Assembly (NCBI GenBank): GCA_964569295.1
Contig: CAZMVU010000112.1
Location: 1-15,360, forward strand
Direction of reading: 5' to 3'
DNA from: CAZMVU01 sp964569295
GTDB taxonomy: Bacteria; Hydrogenedentota; Hydrogenedentia; Hydrogenedentales; JAGMZX01
DNA: 15,360 nucleotides
Positions 1 to 7,006 of this stretch are shown here, piece after piece (the stretch's first letter is position 1; the number at the start of each line of letters is the position of its first letter). Both the position numbers and the translations under genes were made by a program. The notes under the pieces are model-generated. The model saw nothing but the letters and a program-made list of their open reading frames with translations, searched no databases and was not told where the DNA came from.

Positions 1-2
1 CT

Positions 3-83
3 CACAACTGGCACGAAGGAACCAAAACATCGGTAGTAGAAGAACTGCACCCTAACTTGGAAAACAGGGCCAACAGCCGGTAG
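3..83 (+). CDS. Possible C-terminal tail of an upstream gene (partial)
   Basis: An open frame enters from the left edge and stops at TAG 81-83, giving 26 residues that begin HNWHEGTKTS. No domain can be recognised from so short a piece. Its stop lies 65 nt before the ribosome binding site of the rhamnosidase gene on the same strand, so it could be the preceding gene of the same transcription unit. Another frame stops at 34-36, so chance openness is a real alternative. Confidence 0.28.
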   Translation, partial: HNWHEGTKTSVVEELHPNLENRANSR

Positions 84-147
84 GCTCATGGGTGCGCGGG
101 CTGCGTGGTGGGCACGTGGCTCATGCGCGCATCGCCTCTATCATTTC

Positions 148-153
148 AAGGAG
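148..153 (+). promoter_or_regulatory. Shine-Dalgarno AAGGAG that sets the GTG start of the rhamnosidase
   Basis: AAGGAG lies 7 nt before GTG 161. The protein read from that GTG begins directly with a typical signal peptide. The longer reading from GTG 92 would add 23 residues (MRGLRGGHVAHA...) ahead of the signal peptide and has no comparable ribosome binding site. Confidence 0.8.
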
Positions 154-160
154 AACCGCC

Positions 161-3100
161 GTGAAGACCATGCGTTGCATCGCCCTTGTATGCTTAACCG
201 TGTACCTCGTAGTTACTGGCACGGCCGAGGCGGCCGGCATCGCCTCGGTTGATATGCGCTGCGAATACAAGACGGCCCCCCTCGGCATCGACGAAACCAT
301 CCCACGCCTGAGCTGGCAACTGGAAGCGCCGGATGAGGCCGGGCGTGGGCTCGTACAGCAGGCCTACCAGGTCCAGGTGGCGGCGTCGGAGGCGGCGCTT
401 GCGGCGGGCGAGGCCGGCCTGTGGGACTCGGGTAAGGTCGAGAGCGCGCAGACGCACCTCGTGCCCTATGCCGGTGTGCCGCTCGAAAGCCGGCAGCGGT
501 GTTATTGGCGTGTGCGCGTGTGGGATGGCGGCGGCAACGCCTCACCGTGGAGCGCGCCGGCGTTTTGGTCCATGGGCCTGCTCGATGACGAGGACTGGCA
601 GGCCACGTGGATAGGCCTCGAGGGCGAAGACGAAACGCTGCCCGCTGTCGAGGGGGCGTGGGTCTGGTTGGACGAGGGCGACCCGCGCCACGCGGCGGCC
701 CCGGGCTACGCGCATTTCCGGCGCGTGTTCACCCTGCCCGACGCGGAGGTCGTAAGTGCGCAACTGGTGGGCACCGCCGACAACGCGGCCACGTTTATGC
801 TCAACGGCGCGACGGTGCTTGCCACGAAGTCCTACCACCACGCCGACAAGAAAGAGGTCGCGCGTCATTTGCGCCGCAATGCCGAGAATGTGCTCGCCGT
901 GGTGGCGCGCAACGACGGTGAGGACGTGAACCCCGCCGGGGTCCTGGCGGCGCTCACCGTTCAGTTCGCCGATGGCGGGGAAATGCGTATCGCCAGCGAC
1001 GCCGAGTGGGTCGCCTCGAAGGAGGCCGCCGCCGGCTGGGAGGAGTCCCCGTTCAACGACGATGCCTGGAAGCCCGTGCAGGTGCTCGGCGACAACGGCG
1101 TGGAGCCGTGGGGCACGACGACCTATGCCCCGGAGCGCCGGCTGGCCGCGCGCTACGTCCGCAAGGAGTTCGGCCTCGACAAGGAGGTTGCCCGGGCGAC
1201 GGCCTACGTGTGCGGGCTGGGCTTCCACGAGCTGTACCTCAACGGCGAGCGCGTGGGCGCGGCGGAGCTGGCGCCCGCCCTTACCGACTACCGCGACCGG
1301 GCGTTCTACAGCACCTACGACGTGACGGATCTCGTGGCGCGGGGGGCAAATGCCGCGGGCGCCGCGCTGGGCAACGGCCGGTACTACGCACCGCGCTACG
1401 GCAACCCATTCCCGACGCTGTCCTTCGGCTTCCCGAAACTCCTCGTGCAGCTCGATGTGACCTATGCCGATGGAGAAACGGCGCGCATCGTGACGGACAC
1501 CAGTTGGAAGGTAACGGCCGACGGGCCGATACGCAACAACAACGTGTACGACGGCGAAGAGTACGACGCGCGCATGGAGCTGGGCGCGTGGACCTCGCCG
1601 GGCTACGACGACCGTGTCTGGCAACAGGCCGAGGCGGTGCCGCCGCTGGAAGGCGCGCTCGAGGCGCATCACATCGAGCCGATTCGCGTCACCCGGAGGC
1701 TCAAGCCGCAGCGGCGGACCGAGCCGGAACCCGGGGTGTTCATCCTCGATATGGGGCAGAACATGGTTGGCTGGATGCGCTTCACGGTCGACGCGCCCGA
1801 GGGCACCACGATTACCCTGCGGCATGCGGAAGTGCTGGATGACGAGGGCAACCTCGATGTGCGCAACATGCGCAGTGCCAGGGTGACCACCTCGTACACG
1901 TGCAAAGGCGGCGGTCCGGAGACCTACACCCCGAGCTTCAGCTACTACGGGTTCCGGTTCGTCGAGGTGACGGGCTGGCCCGGCACGCCGCCGCTCGACG
2001 CCTTCACCGGCGAGGTGCTGCATACCGATGTCGAGCCGGTGGGTGATTTCCACTGTTCGAATGGGTTGATCAACCGGATTCACGAGAACATCCAGTGGGG
2101 GGTGCGCGGCAACCTGCGCAGCATCCCGACGGACTGCCCCCAGCGCGACGAGCGCCACGGCTGGCTGGGTGACATCGCGAACGAGTCGAAGGCCCAGAGT
2201 TACGAGTTCCTCATGGCGAACTTCTACACCAAGTGGCTCGACGACATCCGCTTGGCCCAGAACGCGGAGGGCAGCATCCCCGATGTGGCGCCGCCGTTCT
2301 GGGAGATGTACAACGACAATGTCACCTGGCCGGGGACCTACGTCATCCTGCCGAGCTGGTTCTACGCGGTCTATGCCGACCAGTGCCTGATCGAACGCCA
2401 CTACCCGCACATGAAGCAATGGGTTCAGCATATGCGCGGCTACATCGACGACGAGGGGCTCATGCCGCGCGATACCTACGGCGACTGGTGCGTGCCGCCG
2501 GAAGACCCGGAGCTCATCCACACGAAGGACCCGGCCCGCAAAGCCGAGGGTGAACTCCTCGGCACCACCTACTTCTACAAAATCCAGCTGCTCATGGCGT
2601 CGTACGCACGGTTGCTCGGCAAGCCGGAGGATGCTGCCGAGTTCGACACCTGGGCCGAGGAGATGAAGGCCGCATTCAACCGTGAATTCCTCGATACAGA
2701 AACCGCCACCTACGGCAAAGGCACGCAGACCGGCCAGGTGCTCCCGCTGTATTTCGGCATGGTGCCCGAGGAACACCACGGGGCAGTATTCGACCGGCTC
2801 GCCGAAATGATTGAGGCCAACGGCGGCCACCTCGCCACCGGGCTCATCGGCTGCCAGTGGCTTATGCGCACCCTTTCGGACAACGGCCGCCCGGACCTGG
2901 CATACACCATCGCCACCAAGACGGACTACCCGAGCTGGGGCTACATGGTGAAACAGGGCGCCACGACTATCTGGGAGCTGTGGAATGGCGACACCGCCGA
3001 CCCCGCCATGAACTCGCATAACCATGTCATGCTAACCGGCGATTTGTGCATCTGGTTCTACGAGTACCTCGCCGGCATCCGCCCGGCCGCACCGGGGTTC

Positions 3101-3436
3101 GCCGAGATCGAAATCAAGCCCTATGTGCTCGGTGATTTGACTGAGGTACAGGCTCATACCGGCACTACGCGCGGGCGTGTCGCTTCCCACTGGACCCGCG
3201 ATGGCGATACCCTGACTCTCGATGTAGCCATACCGCCGAACACGGCGGCGCGCATCGGCGTGCCCACGCTCGGCGCCGAGGCCGTGACCATCCGCGAAGG
3301 GGATGTCGTGTGTTGGGACGAGGGCGCCTTCGAATCGGGCGTGGACGGGCTGTCCGGTGCGATGCAGGAGGACGGCTGGGTTGTCTTCGAAGCGGGCAGC
3401 GGGAACTATCGCTTCAACATGAACAGCGCGTCGTAG
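161..3436 (+). CDS. Secreted alpha-L-rhamnosidase, glycoside hydrolase family 78
   Basis: This 1091-residue enzyme should release terminal alpha-L-rhamnose from polysaccharides or glycosides by the inverting GH78 mechanism, outside the cytoplasm. Residues 1-24 form a signal peptide (KTMRC, hydrophobic LVCLTVYLVV, then TAEA|A) with no lipobox. The usual GH78 order follows: an N-terminal Ig-like domain (about 27-140), carbohydrate-binding-like beta domains (about 140-500), a beta-sandwich with the family motif GQNMVGW (about 530-540), the alpha/alpha barrel (about 640-980) and a C-terminal beta domain. The barrel carries DCPQRDERHGWLGD from residue 658, whose RDER glutamate (E664) matches the known general acid. 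It also carries TTIWELWNGD, whose glutamate (E939) matches the general base, followed by SHNHVMLTG and LAGIRP. Both catalytic residues are present and the length is normal, so it should be active. The phosphatase gene starts 30 nt later and is probably co-transcribed. The substrate cannot be read from the sequence. Confidence 0.95.
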   Translation: MKTMRCIALVCLTVYLVVTGTAEAAGIASVDMRCEYKTAPLGIDETIPRLSWQLEAPDEAGRGLVQQAYQVQVAASEAALAAGEAGLWDSGKVESAQTHLVPYAGVPLESRQRCYWRVRVWDGGGNASPWSAPAFWSMGLLDDEDWQATWIGLEGEDETLPAVEGAWVWLDEGDPRHAAAPGYAHFRRVFTLPDAEVVSAQLVGTADNAATFMLNGATVLATKSYHHADKKEVARHLRRNAENVLAVVARNDGEDVNPAGVLAALTVQFADGGEMRIASDAEWVASKEAAAGWEESPFNDDAWKPVQVLGDNGVEPWGTTTYAPERRLAARYVRKEFGLDKEVARATAYVCGLGFHELYLNGERVGAAELAPALTDYRDRAFYSTYDVTDLVARGANAAGAALGNGRYYAPRYGNPFPTLSFGFPKLLVQLDVTYADGETARIVTDTSWKVTADGPIRNNNVYDGEEYDARMELGAWTSPGYDDRVWQQAEAVPPLEGALEAHHIEPIRVTRRLKPQRRTEPEPGVFILDMGQNMVGWMRFTVDAPEGTTITLRHAEVLDDEGNLDVRNMRSARVTTSYTCKGGGPETYTPSFSYYGFRFVEVTGWPGTPPLDAFTGEVLHTDVEPVGDFHCSNGLINRIHENIQWGVRGNLRSIPTDCPQRDERHGWLGDIANESKAQSYEFLMANFYTKWLDDIRLAQNAEGSIPDVAPPFWEMYNDNVTWPGTYVILPSWFYAVYADQCLIERHYPHMKQWVQHMRGYIDDEGLMPRDTYGDWCVPPEDPELIHTKDPARKAEGELLGTTYFYKIQLLMASYARLLGKPEDAAEFDTWAEEMKAAFNREFLDTETATYGKGTQTGQVLPLYFGMVPEEHHGAVFDRLAEMIEANGGHLATGLIGCQWLMRTLSDNGRPDLAYTIATKTDYPSWGYMVKQGATTIWELWNGDTADPAMNSHNHVMLTGDLCIWFYEYLAGIRPAAPGFAEIEIKPYVLGDLTEVQAHTGTTRGRVASHWTRDGDTLTLDVAIPPNTAARIGVPTLGAEAVTIREGDVVCWDEGAFESGVDGLSGAMQEDGWVVFEAGSGNYRFNMNSAS

Positions 3437-3452
3437 TACCTGAAGGCGGTGA

Positions 3453-3458
3453 AAGGAG
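3453..3458 (+). promoter_or_regulatory. Shine-Dalgarno AAGGAG for the PhoD-like gene
   Basis: AAGGAG stands 8 nt before ATG 3467 and overlaps the alternative upstream GTG start (3449), which has no such site. The protein from ATG 3467 opens with a hydrophobic signal segment, which supports this start. Confidence 0.75.
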
Positions 3459-3466
3459 CGAACGCA

Positions 3467-6067
3467 ATGCGAATGCTATTGATCTCTTGTGTGGCTATGG
3501 CCATGGGCGCCGCCGCATTTTCTGTCGAAACAGTGGTTTCCGTGGACACTGTGCCCGATCGCTGGTTCATTACCCCCGAGGTTTGGTCGAACCCGATGGA
3601 GAACTGGCGCATCGAGGAGGGGCGCATTGTGACGACCCACGCCCCCGGCGGCCCCACGATGACCCTGCAACATCTCACCTGCACCCTGGGCGACCAGGCC
3701 GAACCAGCGACCCTGAGCGTGACCGTGCAGCGCCGCGAGGCCGGCGGCGCCGCAGGGAGTGCCGGGTTCCTCGTGGGCATTCGCATGGACGACCCGATAG
3801 ACGACTACCGAAGCCGCCTGCTTTTCGGCGAGGGCCTCTATGCCGGGATCAACACGGCGGGCGAGCTGTTCATCGGCGACGAGCGCAAGGCGTCACGCTC
3901 CGATACCGACCTTGGCACGAAGCCGGTCGATTTGGTGCTCCGCTTGTCGCCGGACACCGGCGCCACGTTCACACTCGAACTTGCCGCACTCGACACGGCC
4001 ACCGGCAAGCAGCGCCAGCGCCTGAAGAAGAGCGGCATTCCGGCCGGCCGCCTCGTGGGCAATGTGGCGTTGTTTGTCAATGCACCGCGTTCGGTTGCGG
4101 GATGTGCGCGCGACGCCCTCTGGGCATTCCGTGACTGGCAGCTCACAGGCGAGAAGCTGGTGCATCAACCGGAACACGCCTTCGGGCCCATCCTCTGGTC
4201 GCAGTACACCGTGTCAAACAACATCCTCAAGCTGACGGCGCAAATGGCGCCAACCGGCGAGAACGACGCGCGTGAAGTGGCGCTTGAATTCAAAGACGGC
4301 GATGCGTGGGTGGAGAAGGCGCGCGCTGAGATCCAGCCGCTCAGTTGGACCGCCCATTTCCGGGTAGAGGATTGGGACGACACCGTGGACATACCCTACC
4401 GGCTGACCTGGGTGCAGCGCCATACCGGCGGCGCGGAAGCCGCGCACCACTGGCAGGGAACCATCAGGAAGAACCCCGAAGCGAAGCCCGTCGTGCGCGC
4501 CGGCGTCTTTTCTTGCTTCATGGACTACCTGTTCCCGAACCGGTGCGTGGCGGAAAACGTGGCGCGCCAAGACCCCGACTTGCTCATGTTCACCGGCGAC
4601 CAGCTCTATGAGAATGTCGGCGGCTGGGGTATCCTGCGCACAGGTCCGGTGGACCGCATGTGCGTGAATTACCTGCGCAAGCTGGCGCTCTGGGGCTGGA
4701 GTTTCCGCAGTCTGATGAAGGACCGGCCTACCATCACCATGCCGGACGACCACGATGTTTATCAGGGCAATATATGGGGTGCCGGCGGCCGGAAAATACC
4801 GCTGGCCATTTGGCAGGCCCCCAGCGGTTACGGCAACAGCAAGAATGTCGGGAGTGTGGGCGGTTACGTGCAACCGGCGGAATTTGTCAAGGCCGTCGAG
4901 CGCACCCAGGTGGCCCACCTGCCCGACCCCGCCACGAAGAAGACCTTCGCGCAGGGAATCAGCGCCTACTACACGGCCATGAACTATGGCGGCATCGGTA
5001 TCGCCATACTCGAGGACCGCAAGTTCAAGACGGGCCCCCAGGAGATCGAACACAAACATGCCGGCCCCCGCCCGGACCACATCTCCGAGCCGGGCATGGC
5101 TGAAGAGGTGGATGACCCCAACGCCAAACTCCTTGGAGACGAGCAACTGGCCTTTCTGCGCCAGTGGGTAGCCGACTGGCGTGGGCAGAAAATGAAGGTG
5201 GCCGTCTCGCAAACGGTCTACTGCGGGGTCGCCACGCACCACGGCACGTCCGGCAACTTTCTGCTGGGCGACATGGACTCGGGCGGATGGCCGCAAGCAG
5301 GGCGCGACAAGGCGGTGGATGCGCTGCGCCGCGGCGGCGTGATGCTGTTGGCCGGCGATCAACACCTGCCCACCCTCGTGCGCCATGGCATCGAGAACCC
5401 CGGCGACGGCATCGTCAGTTTTGTGACGCCGGCCGGCGCCACGGGCTACCAGCGTTGGTGGTTGCCGGAAGACACCGGCATCGAGCGTATCGCCGGCGGC
5501 AGACACGATGACCGGCCAAACACCGGACTCTACCGCGACGGCTTCGGCAATATCATCGATGTGCTCGCCGTGGGCAACCCGCCCCTGGAACATAGCAGCG
5601 CCACGACTCGGGAAGAACGCGGCAAGATGAAGTCCGCCGGGTGGGGACTCGTCGCGATGGACAAGGCAAACAACGCCATTCGGGTCGAGGCATGGCGGGT
5701 TGCGCCGGGGCTCAATGTCGATGAAGCCGGCGACGAAGACCAGTTTCCCGGCTGGCCGATGACCTTCGGCCCCTGGGAGAATTACGGCATAACCGCCCCG
5801 AAACTGCCGGCCGTTGTGCTTGATGCCGAAATGCCGGAACAAGCCCCCGAGCCTATCGTCCGCGTCCTGGATGCAGACGGCAACTGCGTTTCCGCCGGGC
5901 GTATGCATGGGGGCCGATTCACCCCGACCGTCTATGCACCGGCCGCCTACACGGTGGAAGTGCTTTCCCCGCTGGATGACACGTCTGTTATCGAGCGCTT
6001 TGCCGGGGTCGAGCCTGGTATGGAAGGCACGCTGCAGGCAACGGCAGACCGCCGCGCCGTACCGTGA
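3467..6067 (+). CDS. Exported PhoD-like metallophosphoesterase with N-terminal beta-rich extension
   Basis: This 866-residue protein probably hydrolyses phosphate esters outside the cytoplasm. It opens with MRMLLISCVAMAMGAAAFS, a Sec-type signal peptide; the only cysteine, C8, is too early for a lipoprotein. Residues of about 20-230 are beta-rich and look like a LamG/concanavalin-type module (LLFGEGLYAGINTAGELFIG). A second beta region of about 240-340 precedes the phosphoesterase core. Core metal-ligand motifs are FTGDQLYEN (D378), PDDHDVYQGN (D427-D430) and LAGDQHLPTLVRHG (D631, H633, H640), in the order expected of PhoD-family enzymes (PF09423). A short Ig-like C-terminal region of about 790-866 follows. 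The protein is longer than classical PhoD (about 550-580 residues) because of the added N-terminal region. It lies 30 nt after the rhamnosidase, so the pair probably forms an operon for attack on a rhamnose-containing, perhaps phosphorylated, polymer. That substrate is inference. Confidence 0.85.
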   Translation: MRMLLISCVAMAMGAAAFSVETVVSVDTVPDRWFITPEVWSNPMENWRIEEGRIVTTHAPGGPTMTLQHLTCTLGDQAEPATLSVTVQRREAGGAAGSAGFLVGIRMDDPIDDYRSRLLFGEGLYAGINTAGELFIGDERKASRSDTDLGTKPVDLVLRLSPDTGATFTLELAALDTATGKQRQRLKKSGIPAGRLVGNVALFVNAPRSVAGCARDALWAFRDWQLTGEKLVHQPEHAFGPILWSQYTVSNNILKLTAQMAPTGENDAREVALEFKDGDAWVEKARAEIQPLSWTAHFRVEDWDDTVDIPYRLTWVQRHTGGAEAAHHWQGTIRKNPEAKPVVRAGVFSCFMDYLFPNRCVAENVARQDPDLLMFTGDQLYENVGGWGILRTGPVDRMCVNYLRKLALWGWSFRSLMKDRPTITMPDDHDVYQGNIWGAGGRKIPLAIWQAPSGYGNSKNVGSVGGYVQPAEFVKAVERTQVAHLPDPATKKTFAQGISAYYTAMNYGGIGIAILEDRKFKTGPQEIEHKHAGPRPDHISEPGMAEEVDDPNAKLLGDEQLAFLRQWVADWRGQKMKVAVSQTVYCGVATHHGTSGNFLLGDMDSGGWPQAGRDKAVDALRRGGVMLLAGDQHLPTLVRHGIENPGDGIVSFVTPAGATGYQRWWLPEDTGIERIAGGRHDDRPNTGLYRDGFGNIIDVLAVGNPPLEHSSATTREERGKMKSAGWGLVAMDKANNAIRVEAWRVAPGLNVDEAGDEDQFPGWPMTFGPWENYGITAPKLPAVVLDAEMPEQAPEPIVRVLDADGNCVSAGRMHGGRFTPTVYAPAAYTVEVLSPLDDTSVIERFAGVEPGMEGTLQATADRRAVP

Positions 6068-6092
6068 TGCAAGCGAAGGGCGGGCGAAGGCC

Positions 6093-6190
6093 GGTCTCCT
6101 GCGTGTCACGCCGTAGCTTCCGAGGGAAGGAGACCGTGCGACGCTTCGGCCCAAAGGTATCCTATTTGCTGTAACGAAGTGGAGACTTCG
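6093..6190 (+). other. Hairpin-forming region downstream of the phosphatase; rest of 6068-6404 empty
   Basis: The 8-nt arms GGTCTCCT (6093-6100) and AGGAGACC (6128-6135) can pair. An inner stem CTTCC/GGAAG (6117-6121 and 6125-6129) competes at the right arm. A second hairpin CGAAGT-GGAG-ACTTCG lies at 6175-6190. A T-run follows only at about 6214-6219, about 25 nt past the last stem. They may help end transcription of the operon, but neither is a textbook terminator. In the remainder of 6068-6404 I see no gene, no RNA gene and no recognisable transposase end. Confidence 0.3.
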
Positions 6191-6404
6191 GGCGCCGGAT
6201 GGGAAGCGACATAATTTTTTAGCCAAGGATATCTCACCGCTTCCGTGGTTTCGCTCGTTTCGCCAGGGATTGCGGTTAAGAGTGTTTATTGGAGGGACTC
6301 GGGCTTGGTTTTTGCGCTGAGCAGATACACCTCCCCCTTATCTCCATGTTCTTATCGCGCCGGCTTGACCTGCACCGCAGGTCATTCGCCTATGGGGGGC
6401 GCTG

Positions 6405-6890
6405 CTTCACACCAAGCCATAATGGCTTCGCGTGCGAAGCCGGAATCGCCGCGCAGAACAATGTACCAGCTTGGCCAGGATTTCCACGGACCCCGCACTC
6501 GCATCCTGGTCAGCCTTGCGCAGCTCCGCCACAAGCAGGTGATAACCACAGGTTACATAGAGTGGCATGTAACAGTAACAGTCATAGTAGCCATGAAAGA
6601 ACCGTCCTTCCTGATTGCCATGCAGCGGGTCATCGGTGGCGTCTTTTGCGAACAAAGAAAGATATCGACCAAGAGATTCTCAATCTTATCCGGATGGTAG
6701 ACAATCTTCTTATACCGTGCGTCGGCATTGGCATCTTCAGGCGTCAGTTCCATCCGGTTGAGCGTGCTTGATGAAGCAAGGCCTTTGCCCTTGCTGGATT
6801 CACGCCGGCGTTCTTTTCCTTCCACATTTTCCTTGCCGTCCGCCATGGCCTTGGAAATGCATTTGTGATTCGTTACACTGTGTTTTCATC
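6405..6890 (-). pseudogene. IS1380-family transposase remnant with several internal deletions
   Basis: Read on the minus strand, four blocks match the IS1380 transposase in the correct order. The N-terminus from ATG 6890 reads MKTQCNESQMHFQG. A second block, in another frame from about 6846, contains GLASSSTLNRMEL, RYKKIVY and ENLLVDIFL. A third frame holds DATDDPLHGNQEGRFFHGYY, then DCYCYMPLYVTCG and DASAGSVEILAKLV (about 6465-6650). After another frame change comes IVLRGDSGFAREAIMAWCE (about 6405-6465). From my memory of intact family members (about 430-470 residues), roughly 80-90 residues are missing between the first two blocks and about ten at each later junction. Everything after the RGDSGF block is lost, including the third catalytic acid. 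It cannot be active. It is less GC-rich than its neighbours, as expected of an acquired element. Terminal inverted repeats were not identified. Plus-strand open frames over the same stretch are shadows. Confidence 0.88.
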
Positions 6891-6898
6891 GTGTTGGT

Positions 6899-6945
6899 TT
6901 TTTTTTTTTGTGGTTAAGTCCTTTGACCACTTTAACTTAGACCAC
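6899..6945. other. T11 homopolymer and imperfect inverted repeat just upstream of the transposase relic start
   Basis: Eleven T residues (6899-6909) are followed by GTGGTTAAGT (6910-6919) and its imperfect complement ACTTAGACCAC (6935-6945), which has one bulged base. On either strand the T/A run is on the wrong side for a rho-independent terminator. It lies just outside the relic's start codon, so it may be part of the old element's end or upstream region. No partner repeat was found at the other side. Confidence 0.3.
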
Positions 6946-7006
6946 AAGCTCCGCCGGATGGATTCAGGACTGGTGAAATATTCGGGTTAGCTGTGGGAGA
7001 CTGCTT

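Noticed and set aside
542..3025. Long antisense open frame (827 codons) opposite the rhamnosidase gene
   Set aside because: It is a mirror of the codon bias of a GC-rich gene. Its translation has no motif, while the plus strand encodes a complete GH78 enzyme.
4214..6226. Long antisense open frame (670 codons) opposite the phosphatase gene
   Set aside because: Same GC-rich shadow effect; the plus strand carries the PhoD-type metal motifs and the signal peptide.
6424..6441. Perfect palindrome GGCTTCGC-GT-GCGAAGCC
   Set aside because: It lies inside the conserved SGFAREAIM codons of the transposase relic and has no T-run, so it is explained by coding sequence.
6245..6771. Two plus-strand open frames (151 and 160 codons) over the transposase relic
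   Set aside because: The minus strand of this stretch encodes clear IS1380 blocks, and neither plus-strand frame has a ribosome binding site or motif.
6923..6951. TTGACC as a -35 element for the DUF3604 gene
   Set aside because: The hexamer 17 nt downstream (AAGCTC) is not a plausible -10, and no better spacing was found.
6193..6961. Shared GCCGGATGG near 6195 and 6953 as a target-site duplication around the transposase relic
   Set aside because: The match is only about 9-10 bp, its flanks do not align, and no terminal inverted repeats lie inside it; it is likely chance.
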